From assembly GCF_030345335.1 (NCBI RefSeq), contig NZ_JAPVRC010000010.1, positions 26,641-90,640 on the forward strand: a DNA stretch of 64,000 nucleotides, read 5' to 3'. Of the stretch, positions 35,579-44,046 are shown piece after piece. Below the pieces are notes generated by a model, which was not told the DNA's origin, ran no database searches, and was given only the letters and a program-made list of their open reading frames with translations. Position 1 is the first letter of the stretch, and every line of letters starts with the position of its first letter. The stretch is from Halobacillus campisalis (GTDB taxonomy: Bacteria; Bacillota; Bacilli; Bacillales; Halobacillaceae). A program made the translations under genes and the position numbers.

Positions 35579-35607
35579 AGTATAATCCGTTTGGAAGAAA
35601 AGGTAAA
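35579..35607 (-). promoter_or_regulatory. Promoter of marR-MATE
   Basis: On the minus strand TTTACC, 17 bp and TATACT, ending 29 bases before the marR start. Direct copies of GTAAAC lie nearby (35603-35608 and 35626-35631) and may be regulator contacts. Confidence 0.5.
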
Positions 35608-35694
35608 CCTTTTTGTTTGAGTCAAGTAAACGTTTCAACCGAAGGGAATAAGGCAAATATATAGTAATGGATTGCATTTAAAGGAGGTCGTACG

Positions 35695-36636
35695 ATGCCT
35701 CGTTATCAACGTGGATTATTTATATATAATGGCAATGCGGGCAATGGAGAACTCGATCAGAATCTAGCCCATATTCTCCCGGTCCTTGCTAAAGAGATCA
35801 AAGAATTTCAAGTGATACAAACAGAAACGCTTGAAGAATTCAAGGAAACTTGCTGCGATTATGGTCCGGAAGTGGATGTCCTGTTCATTTTGGGTGGGGA
35901 TGGTACCGTACACGAGTGCGTTAATTGTTTGGCAGAAGTCGAAAATCGACCGGTGATCGGCGTCCTTCCAGGAGGCACAAGCAATGATTTCAGTCGAGTA
36001 CTCGGTACTCCGCAGCAGATGCAGCAGGCGGCGCAAGCAGTCATCAACGGAGAAGAAATGTCCATCGACGCCGGGCAGGCAAATGAGCACTATTTCGTGA
36101 ATTTCTGGGGAATCGGGCTGGTAACAGAAACTTCATCTAATATTGATTCTCTTCAAAAGAATCGTTTTGGTGTAATAAGCTATTATATCAGTGCTTTCAA
36201 AACAATGAATCAAGCAGACTCCTTCCATTTCACTCTGGAAATCGATGGCGAAAGGATCCAGGACGAAGCGATGATGGTACTAATCATGAACGGAAGATTC
36301 ATTGGAACCCAGCAAGTCCCTATGCCGGATGCTCGCCCGGATGATGGATTGCTCGACGTGCTGGTCGTAAAGAATTCAAACTTGACCTTGTTCAAAGAAC
36401 TTCTCTCTATGAATAAACCGTGGTCGGATCCGAAAAATCATCAAGAACTAATGTACAGGCAGGGGAGGGACGTCAGGATTGATGTCGAAGTGGAGCAGGA
36501 AGTGGATATGGATGGTGAAATCAAAGGAACCACACCAACTCATTTGGAGATTCTTCCGGCCCATTTCACTTTCTTGGCGCCGGACCCTGCATTTGTGAAA
36601 AATCCCCCTAAAGTAAATAATAAGGAAACGACGTGA
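35695..36636 (+). CDS. Diacylglycerol kinase catalytic-domain protein (second copy)
   Basis: 313 residues. The catalytic loop is LFILGGDGTVHECVNCL and the nucleotide loop GVLPGGTSNDFSRVLGTP; the N-terminal GLFIYNGNAGNGE replaces the usual N-P-x-S-G. The C-terminal VPMPDARPDDGLLDVLVVKNSN is the second conserved half of the YegS-like fold. It is less conventional than the paralogue at 3674. AAAGGAGGTCG precedes the ATG. It diverges from marR-MATE; a functional link is not evident. Confidence 0.9.
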   Translation: MPRYQRGLFIYNGNAGNGELDQNLAHILPVLAKEIKEFQVIQTETLEEFKETCCDYGPEVDVLFILGGDGTVHECVNCLAEVENRPVIGVLPGGTSNDFSRVLGTPQQMQQAAQAVINGEEMSIDAGQANEHYFVNFWGIGLVTETSSNIDSLQKNRFGVISYYISAFKTMNQADSFHFTLEIDGERIQDEAMMVLIMNGRFIGTQQVPMPDARPDDGLLDVLVVKNSNLTLFKELLSMNKPWSDPKNHQELMYRQGRDVRIDVEVEQEVDMDGEIKGTTPTHLEILPAHFTFLAPDPAFVKNPPKVNNKETT

Positions 36637-36726
36637 AGTGCCTCATGAACTTAAATGATAGAGTTTCGTGAGTCACTTGCGGTTTTATATCAAGGGGATT
36701 TCTATATTGGGTTAGGAAACACCCTT

Positions 36727-36757
36727 TTGAAAGGGCTTAAAGTTTGATATATTAAAC
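36727..36757 (+). promoter_or_regulatory. Promoter and likely auto-operator of the second marR gene
   Basis: TTGAAA, 17 bp and TATTAA (36750-36755). The imperfect palindrome GTTTGATATATTAAAC (36742-36757) covers the -10 box and is a plausible MarR site. Confidence 0.5.
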
Positions 36758-36788
36758 CTAACTAGAGGGTTTTGAGAGGAAGAGAATA

Positions 36789-37253
36789 ATGGACGAACAA
36801 GAATTATACCAAGTAAAGAAACAGGACCCATCCCTTAAACTATTCGTTGTGCTGTCAAAAGCCCACCGTTCGATTGCTGATCTCGTAAAAGACGATATCC
36901 AGGGGCACGGGTTGAATCCTACTGAATTCGGAGTGCTTGAACTGCTTTACCACGAAGGGGACCAGCCGCTGCAGAAAATCGGGGAGAAAATATTATTAGC
37001 GAGCGGAAGTATCACGTATGTCGTTGATAAGCTTGAGAAAAAGGGACTGATTGATCGAGTTCCCTGTCCTAACGATCGCAGGATTACCTATGCGGCGATC
37101 AATGAAGAAGGAAGAGCTCTGTTAAAGGGTATCTTTCCTGATCATTGGAAACAAATCGAAAAAATCACGAGCGGCCTGACAGAAGATGAAAAGAAACAAG
37201 CTATTGATCTGCTGAAAAAATTAGGTACGCACGCCGACCTGCAAAAAGGATAG
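36789..37253 (+). CDS. MarR family transcriptional regulator
   Basis: 154 residues. LNPTEFGVLELLYHEGDQPLQKIGEKILLASGSITYVVDKLEKKGLIDRVPCPNDRRITYAAINEEGRALL is the winged helix; the wing D-R-R motif is PNDRRITYAAI. A cysteine sits at the wing base (VPCPNDRR), as in some redox-sensing members, but a second conserved N-terminal Cys of the OhrR type is absent. It lies just upstream of an ABC-F gene; target genes are not known. Confidence 0.93.
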   Translation: MDEQELYQVKKQDPSLKLFVVLSKAHRSIADLVKDDIQGHGLNPTEFGVLELLYHEGDQPLQKIGEKILLASGSITYVVDKLEKKGLIDRVPCPNDRRITYAAINEEGRALLKGIFPDHWKQIEKITSGLTEDEKKQAIDLLKKLGTHADLQKG

Positions 37254-37308
37254 TAACGCTTTCATTTTTCATGTATACTGTAATATAACTAAAGACGAAT
37301 AGGAGGGT

Positions 37309-37422
37309 ATGAAGATGTTATCTAAGCATGTGATTGATTGTGAACTTTTATATATCAACCGTGCGCTTTTTCATGATGAAACTGTACAAGGGACAAGTAT
37401 GTCCAAATATACAGTTGAATAG
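37309..37422 (+). CDS. Leader peptide of the ABC-F gene
   Basis: A short frame of 35-37 codons with a strong AGGAGGG site: MKMLSKHVIDCELLYINRAL then FHDETVQGTSMSKYTVE. The SD suits the ATG at 37315 best; that at 37309 is close. It ends 44 bases before an intrinsic terminator that stands in front of the ABC-F gene. Short uORF plus terminator is the usual layout of ribosome-mediated attenuation for antibiotic-resistance ABC-F genes (vmlR type), so a regulatory rather than structural role is inferred. Confidence 0.6.
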   Translation: MKMLSKHVIDCELLYINRALFHDETVQGTSMSKYTVE

Positions 37423-37465
37423 AAAAAGATAACGTCTCATATCTGATTAATCATCGGTAAAATAA

Positions 37466-37497
37466 AGTCAGGGGTCTTGAGGCCTCTGGCTTTTTTT
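37466..37497 (+). terminator. Attenuator terminator in the ABC-F leader
   Basis: AGTCAGGGGTC and GGCCTCTGGCT pair with a few G-U pairs around TTGA and are followed by seven T. It lies between the leader peptide and the ABC-F ribosome site (AGGAGG at about 37504), where it would block the main gene unless antitermination occurs. Confidence 0.75.
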
Positions 37498-37516
37498 GTC
37501 TTTAGGAGGAAGAACA

Positions 37517-39334
37517 ATGAATATTACATTAAAGAAAGTATATAAAATTATCGGCGGAAAGGTTTTGTTCGAATCACTGAATTTCGACATTATAGAAGGT
37601 CAGAAACTGGGACTTGTCGGACGGAATGGCTGTGGTAAGTCGACGCTTTTTCGGTTGATCACTAAGGAAGAAAGTATTGACGGCGGAGACATTTTTATTA
37701 AAAAAGGATTAAGCATCGGCTATTTGAAGCAAATTCCTGATATATATGAAGGTTCAGGGCGAGAGTACTTGCAACAGGCTTTTTTACATCTATCCGAAAT
37801 GATGGATGAAATGAAAAAACTTGAGGAAGCCATGACCGACCCGGAACAGATGGAAAAAGCGTTATTGAAATATGGAGAACTCCAGGATCGCTTTGCCGAT
37901 TCAGGCGGCTACGAAATGGATGCAATGATTGAGCAGGTAGCGAATGGGCTGCAAATCAGTGAGATGCTCGACCAGCCGTTTACCCATTTGAGCGGCGGGG
38001 AGAAAACGAAGCTCTCGCTCGGAAAGATCTTACTTGAGAAACCGGATGTCCTGCTGCTGGATGAACCGACGAATCACCTTGACCTGCATGCCATAGAATG
38101 GCTGGAGCATTATTTAAAGCAGTATCAAGGATCTGTATGCATCATTTCCCACGACCGGGAATTCCTTGACCATACTGTCCAGACGATCGTTGATTTAGAA
38201 GATGGAGAGTGCGAAGTGTATCGAGGCAACTACAGTTCGTTTGAAAAGCAAAAAGAAGAGAAGCTTCTCGTCGAGTTTCACCAATTTCAAGAACAGCAGA
38301 AGAAAATCAAGAAGATGAAAGAAGCGATCCGCCGATTGAGGCAGTGGGCCAATGAAGCGAATCCGCCAAATGAAAAACTCTTCAAAAAGGCGAAAAGTAT
38401 GGAACGAGCACTGGAACGTATGGAGAAATTGGAGCGCCCGAACCTGGATCCTAAAAAGATGAATCTTGAGTTGACAGCAGAAGGGCGCAGCGGTAATGAT
38501 GTCTTAGCTGTGCAGGGCGTAAGCAAGTCTTATGAAAGAAGACAGGTACTGGACGATTTGAATTTGACCCTCAAGTACAAAGACCGTCTGGCGATTGTTG
38601 GAACGAATGGGAGCGGAAAATCCACCCTTCTTAAAATATTAATGAAGCAGGAAGCTGAAGATCGGGGTGAGGTTCGCTTAGGAAGCTCCGTTACAATCGG
38701 CTACCTTGCGCAGGACCCGCTGCACGGCGTCGATGAAAATCAGCGGCTGATCGACCACTTCCGCGATCAGATCATAGTGACGGAAGGGCAGGCTCGCCAT
38801 ATGCTGGCAGCTTTCATGTTTTATGGGTATGATGTATTTCAGAAAATTTCCCGGTTAAGCGGCGGGGAGCGGATGAGACTGAAACTAGCAGTGTTCATGC
38901 ATAAAGGTATCAATTTCCTTGTGCTCGATGAACCGACGAACCACCTCGACATCGAATCCCAACAAGTATTAGAAGAAGCACTTCAGCGATTTGAGGGGAC
39001 AGTCATTGGTGTTTCTCACGATCGTCACTTCTTGAATGAATGTTTTCCGGAAACTGCATACCTGGTCGCCGGGCAGCTGCATCGGTTCTTAGGGACGTAC
39101 AAGGAAACAAGACATGAGTGGGAAGCGATTCTTGAAAAAAGTGCTGAAGCGAAGGCAGCTTCTGTTGAAGCAACTTCAGAAGAAAAAGATCACAGGAGCT
39201 ATGAAGAGCAAATTGAAGAGCTTGAGCTGCAGCTGGAACAGGCGGCTGGCGAGGACTCTGGAAGTCTGAAAGCGAAGCGCAGTCATATTCAAGGGAAAAT
39301 CGACCACCTGTATAAGTTGTGGATAGAAAACTAA
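37517..39334 (+). CDS. ABC-F family ATP-binding protein (ribosome-associated)
   Basis: 605 residues, two ABC domains and no membrane part. First domain: GLVGRNGCGKSTLFR, LSGGEKTKLSLGKILL, DVLLLDEPTNHLDLHAIEWLEHYL. The charged linker rich in K-x-x-K-E (about 255-300, KKIKKMKEAIRRLRQWANEANPPNEKLFKKAKSMERAL) is the P-site tRNA-interacting motif. Second domain: AIVGTNGSGKSTLLK, LSGGERMRLKLAVF, LVLDEPTNHLDIESQQ. The C-terminus is a coiled coil. ABC-F proteins relieve stalled or drug-inhibited ribosomes. Leader peptide and attenuator upstream suggest a drug-inducible protection protein. Confidence 0.92.
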   Translation: MNITLKKVYKIIGGKVLFESLNFDIIEGQKLGLVGRNGCGKSTLFRLITKEESIDGGDIFIKKGLSIGYLKQIPDIYEGSGREYLQQAFLHLSEMMDEMKKLEEAMTDPEQMEKALLKYGELQDRFADSGGYEMDAMIEQVANGLQISEMLDQPFTHLSGGEKTKLSLGKILLEKPDVLLLDEPTNHLDLHAIEWLEHYLKQYQGSVCIISHDREFLDHTVQTIVDLEDGECEVYRGNYSSFEKQKEEKLLVEFHQFQEQQKKIKKMKEAIRRLRQWANEANPPNEKLFKKAKSMERALERMEKLERPNLDPKKMNLELTAEGRSGNDVLAVQGVSKSYERRQVLDDLNLTLKYKDRLAIVGTNGSGKSTLLKILMKQEAEDRGEVRLGSSVTIGYLAQDPLHGVDENQRLIDHFRDQIIVTEGQARHMLAAFMFYGYDVFQKISRLSGGERMRLKLAVFMHKGINFLVLDEPTNHLDIESQQVLEEALQRFEGTVIGVSHDRHFLNECFPETAYLVAGQLHRFLGTYKETRHEWEAILEKSAEAKAASVEATSEEKDHRSYEEQIEELELQLEQAAGEDSGSLKAKRSHIQGKIDHLYKLWIEN

Positions 39335-39374
39335 AAGAAGCACGGCCTCATGATCAGGGCCGTGCTTCTTTTTT
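39334..39374 (+). terminator. Terminator after the ABC-F gene
   Basis: AAGAAGCACGGCC and GGCCGTGCTTCTT form a 13-bp stem followed by a T run. Confidence 0.9.
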
Positions 39375-39378
39375 GTCG

Positions 39379-40005
39379 TTAGTTATTTTAAACAATGTTG
39401 ATGATTTTTTATGAGAGAATGATTCAATGGTACAACAGTCTTATCGAAGACTTGTTTCCGAGATAACCGGGGTTCGTTGCCGTATGCCGAGTCAGGGGGG
39501 GGTTGGGAAGCCACTCGTGTTCCTGTGGGGTCTCTGGCAGTTCCGACAACGTAATGAGTGGAAAGGTGGTTTCCATTCCATATGACTCTGAACGAAGCAT
39601 ATGTGCTTCAAAGTCTCTTGGAAGAGAGCATTCTTAATCATAGCGGATCATCATACTCCATTGACGTGCACTTCCTACACTTTAAGTAGTTTAGAGCATC
39701 TCCGCATACAAAAAGTCTCGAAACGATTCTCATTAAATGTATTTTTTGGCGGGAAGCAGTTTATAAAATGTTTCCGTTATTCTCGCAAAACGCAAGAAGG
39801 TCCGGGAAATGGCGAGACTCCTATGGGATGATAGTACATGGTGAGATCCCGGAGGGCTTTAGCCCGAGGAAGCTCACCGTACGCCCATGGAAAGCGAGTC
39901 ATTTCCCGGACCTTCAAGCTCGGTTCTTAGTCACGGAAACTCTCTAAAACGGGAGCTTATATAAATGCAATAAGGAAGTAAAACTGAGCTATGTCATTAG
40001 AGGTA
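39379..40005 (-). repeat. Dispersed double-hairpin element, copy R6
   Basis: It fills the gap 39375-40044. The left half starts with a degraded right-end sequence and the conserved GAGATAACCGGGGTTCGTTGCCGTA block shared with R1 and R7, followed by a hairpin that has lost one arm. The right half has an intact hairpin with outer arms 39797-39812 and 39899-39914 and an inner GGTGAGATCC / GAGGAAGCTCACC stem. The right end (GGAGCTTATATAAATGC...) is a decayed left end in reverse. It is inverted relative to R5 and R7. Confidence 0.7.
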
Positions 40006-40044
40006 AAGCCGTAAGCACGGAACAAGATCTAAATGAAGAAGCTG

Positions 40045-41136
40045 CTAAAAAATAGACACGTGTTTATCTTGTTCTTTACGATGAGCCTCATAATAACGAA
40101 CTAACGCAGGGATGTAACTGGCTAAATCAGGACAAGTAATCTTCGTTCCGCTCAAATCAGCAATGGTGTTGTCCTGATTATATTCACTTTCACACGTAAA
40201 GTAGTCGAGCGCCTGCTTTTGCAGACCGGTGAATTTTCTAACCGGTTGGACGGCCAGACCAGCTTTTGCTACGGTCAATGGCAGTGTAAGTCTAGGGTGC
40301 CGGTTCAAGAAAGCTTCCGCAAACATCTCATAAATTCGACGCGCAGAATAAGGAGAGGGATCTGTTAAATGATAGGTTTTCCCGATGCTCTTATCATGGT
40401 GGGCAAAGAAGGTCGAAGCTTGAATGACATAATCCTGAGGGACAATATTGACTAACGCCTGTCCCTCTCCAAAGTACGGAAGAATAGGGGACTGCCTGAT
40501 TCGCTGGAATAAATTCAAGATGAAATATGGACCGTCGAATTTCATCGTTTCTCCCGTGATGGAATGGCCGACGACAATGCCAGGCCTGATGATTGTGGAG
40601 GGGATAATCGAAGCCTGGACAATTCGTTCGGCTTCGTATTTCGTATATTCATAATGGTTTTTAAACCCTGCGTCATGCACGAGCTCATTTTCATAAATCA
40701 ACTCTTCGCGCCGTCCTGAAACAAAAGCGCTGCTGAAATATATAAAATGCTTCAACCGGCGAGCTTTTCTCAGCCATTCCATCACATGGCGGGTGCCATC
40801 TACATTGATCTGCCAAGATCGGACGAACGGAGCGGCTAGATCATACAAAGCAGCCAGATGAAAGAAGTGGGTTACTTCATGTTGAAGTTTTTGTGATAAA
40901 AAAGGCTCTAAACCAAGGATCGGATTCGTGATGTCTCCTTCGACCAATTGCACTTTTTCCGGATTGACAACCCCTTCAGCTATCAATTGATTCAACTCAA
41001 GATGCGCAGCAGTTTTTACGGTCGGCAAGTGCAGTAAATAGACACACTCTGCTGGATATTCTTTGTCAGCTATTTCTTTAAGAAGCTTTGTAGCCAGGTA
41101 TCCGGGAAAGCCTGTAAACATATATGTATTGCCCAT
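40045..41136 (-). CDS. Extended SDR / NAD-binding-4 (fatty acyl-CoA reductase-like) protein
   Basis: 363 residues. YMFTGFPGYLATKLLKEI is a nucleotide loop (T-G-F-P-G-Y-L-A), VTHFFHLAALYDL is the fourth-strand motif, and Y-x-x-x-K is present in HYEYTKYEAERIV, followed by STIIRPGIVVGHS. These are NAD_binding_4 (male-sterility/fatty acyl reductase type) features. Substrate unknown. GAGGAGGAG precedes the ATG. Confidence 0.86.
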   Translation of the reverse strand: MGNTYMFTGFPGYLATKLLKEIADKEYPAECVYLLHLPTVKTAAHLELNQLIAEGVVNPEKVQLVEGDITNPILGLEPFLSQKLQHEVTHFFHLAALYDLAAPFVRSWQINVDGTRHVMEWLRKARRLKHFIYFSSAFVSGRREELIYENELVHDAGFKNHYEYTKYEAERIVQASIIPSTIIRPGIVVGHSITGETMKFDGPYFILNLFQRIRQSPILPYFGEGQALVNIVPQDYVIQASTFFAHHDKSIGKTYHLTDPSPYSARRIYEMFAEAFLNRHPRLTLPLTVAKAGLAVQPVRKFTGLQKQALDYFTCESEYNQDNTIADLSGTKITCPDLASYIPALVRYYEAHRKEQDKHVSIF

Positions 41137-41249
41137 AGTATAACTCCTCCTCTTCTTTCTTTATAAATTCGCCCGGATTGTTTCATTTTCCTGCTGGGTG
41201 TAATGATTTTAATGTCAGTAGGTGTGGAACACTCCGAGCAGCTTGCGTC

Positions 41250-41274
41250 GTTTAATTTTTGCAGAGTAGGGAAC
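41250..41274 (+). promoter_or_regulatory. Putative sigma-B promoter of the YhfK-like gene
   Basis: GTTTAA, a 13-bp spacer and GGGAAC match the sigma-B consensus (GTTTAA / GGGWAW) at 11 of 12 positions, 55 bases before the start codon. Confidence 0.5.
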
Positions 41275-41328
41275 TTTACGGATGTAGAAGAAGTACTGAA
41301 GGTTTTTAATACTTAAGGAGGAAGGAAC

Positions 41329-41958
41329 ATGCGTGTATTAGTAATAGGAGCGAATGGTAAGGTAGGAAAACATATAGTCGATAAGCTGAAAAGTGCTGAT
41401 CACGACCCGGTAGCGATGGTACGGGACCCTGATCAGGTTCCTCAATTTGAAGAAAAAGGTGTAGATACGGTATTAGGCAACTTAGAAAAAGACTTTGAAT
41501 CCGCTTTTTATAAAATAGATGCTGTAATATTTGCGGCAGGGTCCGGTCCGGATACGGGAGCGGATAAGACGATTTTGATCGATCAGGAGGGCGCCATCAA
41601 ATCGATCGAGCGTGCTAAACATTTCGGGATCCAGCGGTTCGTCATGCTGAGCTCAATGCTGGCCGACCGCCCGGAATCAGGTCCTAGTGGTATGAAGCAT
41701 TATTTATATGCCAAGCATAGAGCGGATGAGCACTTGAAACAATCCGGGCTCGATTACACGATCGTCCGCCCAGGCGGTTTGACGAATGAACCTGGGACAG
41801 GATGTGTGATGTTACAGGAGAACATGAACAATTTCGGTGAAATTCCTAGAGAAGATGTCGCAGAAACGATCGCTCATCTTATATCCGTGCCTAAAGCAGA
41901 GAATAAAAGTTTTGACTTGATCAGTGGCAGCGATCCTATTAAGGAACTGCTGTCCTAA
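41329..41958 (+). CDS. NAD(P)-binding atypical SDR (YhfK-like)
   Basis: 209 residues. MRVLVIGANGKVGKHIVDKL is the nucleotide loop (G-A-N-G-K-V-G), AVIFAAGSGPDTGADKT, RFVMLSSMLADRPESGP and HYLYAKHRADEHLKQSGLDYTIVRPGGLTNEPGTG are characteristic of the B. subtilis YhfK / SDR_a5 group, with Tyr-x-x-x-Lys as YLYAK. Substrate unknown. AAGGAGGAAGG precedes the ATG. Confidence 0.9.
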   Translation: MRVLVIGANGKVGKHIVDKLKSADHDPVAMVRDPDQVPQFEEKGVDTVLGNLEKDFESAFYKIDAVIFAAGSGPDTGADKTILIDQEGAIKSIERAKHFGIQRFVMLSSMLADRPESGPSGMKHYLYAKHRADEHLKQSGLDYTIVRPGGLTNEPGTGCVMLQENMNNFGEIPREDVAETIAHLISVPKAENKSFDLISGSDPIKELLS

Positions 41959-41965
41959 TTTGCGG

Positions 41966-42002
41966 AATGGGGAGGAACTCCAGATTCCTCTCCATTTTTT
42001 TA
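41966..42002 (+). terminator. Terminator after the YhfK-like gene
   Basis: AATGGGGAGGAA and TTCCTCTCCATT form a 12-bp stem followed by a T run. Confidence 0.85.
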
Positions 42003-42022
42003 CAAATAAATGTTAATTCTAT

Positions 42023-42047
42023 GTTTATTTTTTTATGGTGGGGGTAT
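42023..42047 (+). promoter_or_regulatory. Putative sigma-B promoter of the glutaredoxin-like gene
   Basis: GTTTAT, a 13-bp spacer and GGGTAT match the sigma-B consensus at 11 of 12 positions, 56 bases before the start codon. Confidence 0.55.
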
Positions 42048-42102
42048 TAAATGAGTAATGATACATTAGAACTAGTTAAGCTCAGGAAGAGGAGGAGCAC
42101 CT

Positions 42103-42384
42103 ATGACTCAGCATAGTGTCATCGTTTATACCAGTGATCAATGCTCTCATTGTGAAAAAGTTTTAGCAAAGCTTTCCGAATGGAACATTGAATATAAAGA
42201 AAAAAACATTTCACAGGATAAATCATATTTTAAAGAGCTGCAAAGCCAGAAAATATACGGTACGCCCGCTACATTTATTAACGACGAAAAGGTACTTGGC
42301 TTTCAGGAACGTAAGTTAAAGCGTACACTCGGCATTCAAGACGCAGGTCGTTTCCAAGATACGGACACCATACATTTCTCATAA
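42103..42384 (+). CDS. Glutaredoxin-like protein (CSHC)
   Basis: 93 residues, thioredoxin fold. The redox pair is in SDQCSHCEKVLAKL, KIYGTPATFINDEKVLGFQERKL holds the cis-Pro (TPA) and the glutathione-site turn. Such NrdH/glutaredoxin relatives reduce disulfides. AGGAGGAG lies before the ATG. The sigma-B-like promoter just upstream suggests stress induction. Confidence 0.85.
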   Translation: MTQHSVIVYTSDQCSHCEKVLAKLSEWNIEYKEKNISQDKSYFKELQSQKIYGTPATFINDEKVLGFQERKLKRTLGIQDAGRFQDTDTIHFS

Positions 42385-42415
42385 ACTGTATATTTTCATG
42401 TGTGAAAAAGAGCTC

Positions 42416-42444
42416 AAGTGATTCAGTATCACTTGTTTTTTTTT
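42416..42444 (+). terminator. Terminator after the glutaredoxin-like gene
   Basis: AAGTGAT and ATCACTT form a seven-base-pair stem followed by G and nine T. Confidence 0.8.
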
Positions 42445-42501
42445 ACACTTTTTTCGTGAAGTGACATAGGCTGTAGTATAAAAATTAAAGGTGGTCCTCC
42501 T

Positions 42502-43122
42502 ATGTATAACAATCCAAATAATTACTGGCAGCCACCGTATTCTCCTTATGGAAATGAAGCGATCGATCGCAGCTATGCACAGTATTATCAGCAGATGCAA
42601 TCCGTTAACGGCTGGAATCCATCGATGACATATCAGCAGCCTTCATATCAAGATGGATCGCAATATATGGATCAGAGGAATTCAATGATGTATCAAGATC
42701 CTTCTCAGGCGATGTATCAGGACCCCTCCGCATTCCAGGGTCCGGCTCAGTCTGTTTATCAGCAGGATCCGTCCATGTACCAGGACTCAGCGCAATCGAT
42801 GTATCAAGATCCATCAACGTATCAGGACCCGGCTCAGGCAATGTACCAGGATCCTTCCATGTATCAGGACCCAGAGCAATCCATGTATCAAGATCCTTCC
42901 ATGTATCAGGCGGCTTACATGAATGGTTACGGCTATTCAGGTTATAATGGTGGAGGAGAAAACGGTTTTCAGAAAAAGAATGTGCTGGCATATTTCAAGG
43001 ACGAACAAGGACAGATAGATATTGATAAGATGATGAGTACGACGGGGCAGGTCGTCCAGACGATTCAACAAGTATCGCCGATGGTTAAAGGGATTAGTAC
43101 ATTTGTAAAAGGGCTGCGATAA
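42502..43122 (+). CDS. YppG-like protein with tandem repeats
   Basis: 206 residues. The last 50 residues (NVLAYFKDEQGQIDIDKMMSTTGQVVQTIQQVSPMVKGIST) are the YppG signature of bacilli. The N-terminal 150 residues are Gln/Tyr/Pro/Met-rich with about ten degenerate copies of a MYQDPS unit (roughly 65-140). YppG-type proteins are small and of unknown role, possibly surface or spore associated. It begins with ATG behind AAAGGTGGTCC. Confidence 0.83.
   Translation: MYNNPNNYWQPPYSPYGNEAIDRSYAQYYQQMQSVNGWNPSMTYQQPSYQDGSQYMDQRNSMMYQDPSQAMYQDPSAFQGPAQSVYQQDPSMYQDSAQSMYQDPSTYQDPAQAMYQDPSMYQDPEQSMYQDPSMYQAAYMNGYGYSGYNGGGENGFQKKNVLAYFKDEQGQIDIDKMMSTTGQVVQTIQQVSPMVKGISTFVKGLR
42676..42912 (+). repeat. In-frame tandem repeat coding MYQDPS-like units
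   Basis: Units of about 18-27 bp centred on ATGTATCAGGAYCC(N)TC follow one another with point and length variation but no frame loss. They alternate MYQDPS with QDPAQA/S-type units. Confidence 0.8.
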
Positions 43123-43163
43123 GCTGCACCCTTTTTACATAAGCAAATGGATGGTGAATGAAA

Positions 43164-43871
43164 ATGAGTACAGGATGTCTATGTATACATGGTTACACTG
43201 GGAGCCCTGTTGAGGTGGAACCTTTAGTGAACTTTCTCGAAGAGCAGACGGACTGGGAGTTATCGGCCCCGACTCTTCCGGGTCATGGGGAAGAGTTGGA
43301 TCTTAAAGGCCATTATTATCAAGAGTGGATTGCTGCGGCAGAGCTTGCTTTATTAGAATTGAAGAAAAAGCATGACACAATTATCCTTATTGGTTTTTCC
43401 ATGGGAGGCATGATTTCCTCTTACTTAGCAGCCAAGTATAAAGTGGATCGTCTCATACTGTTATCGGCAGCTTTGAAGTATATCAGCTTTCCGCAGATGG
43501 CGAGAGATACGGTCGGAATTCTGAGTGATGCGTGGAGAGGTTCGCTGGCAGAAAACCAGCTTTTTATACGGTATCAGACGAAGGTGAGCCAAACACATTT
43601 CCTTTCAAGCTTAGAGTTCATGCGCTGCGTGGAATTCACGAAGCCTTATTTAGCCCAGGTTGAATGTCCCACCCTCATTATGCAGGGAGAGCTGGATGGA
43701 ATGGTTCCTAGTAAAGCGGCGAACTTTTTAGAGAGTGAGATTGCTGCTCCGAAAAAAGAAGTGGTATTCCTGCCGCAATCAAAGCATCTGGTTTGTCATG
43801 ATCTCGATCAAGAGGTGCTTTTCAATAAGGTCATCGAGTTTTTAGGCGATTTTGTAAAACAGAAAACCTGA
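43164..43871 (+). CDS. Alpha/beta hydrolase (carboxylesterase, Est30-like)
   Basis: About 235 residues. CLCIHGYTGSPVEVEPLVNFL gives the oxyanion His-Gly, the nucleophile elbow is GFSMGG (Ser in LIGFSMGGMISSYLAAKY), the acid lies in LIMQGELDGMVP, and the catalytic His is in SKHLVCHD. These are the features of Geobacillus Est30-like monoacylglycerol lipase/carboxylesterases. ATG at 43164 has the better SD spacing (GGATGGTGA); 43158 is possible. Confidence 0.92.
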   Translation: MSTGCLCIHGYTGSPVEVEPLVNFLEEQTDWELSAPTLPGHGEELDLKGHYYQEWIAAAELALLELKKKHDTIILIGFSMGGMISSYLAAKYKVDRLILLSAALKYISFPQMARDTVGILSDAWRGSLAENQLFIRYQTKVSQTHFLSSLEFMRCVEFTKPYLAQVECPTLIMQGELDGMVPSKAANFLESEIAAPKKEVVFLPQSKHLVCHDLDQEVLFNKVIEFLGDFVKQKT

Positions 43872-43943
43872 TAGCTTTCTCAGGCATTAAAATGATGTTT
43901 AATGATACTGGAAGGCTGGGTTTTGTGACTTTGTAGTGAAGAG

Positions 43944-43988
43944 ACACAAAAAACGTCCATGGTTTCCTCCATGGACGTTTTTTGTGTT
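43944..43988. terminator. Bidirectional terminator
   Basis: ACACAAAAAACGTCCATGG and CCATGGACGTTTTTTGTGT are perfect arms around TTTCCT. It separates the esterase and DegV genes, which converge. Confidence 0.92.
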
Positions 43989-44046
43989 CATTACTTTGCG
44001 AATTGTCGTTTTCTCTTAATGTTGAACCCCTAAGTGCTTTTAGTAT

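Noticed and set aside
35626..35660. Sigma-B promoter for the second lipid kinase (GTTTCA ... GGGAAT)
   Set aside because: The spacer is only six bases, too short for a functional promoter.
41203..41316. 37-codon frame MILMSVGVEHSEQLASFNFC... upstream of the YhfK-like gene
   Set aside because: The ribosome site is weak and the region carries a sigma-B-type promoter for the next gene. I kept it as non-coding.
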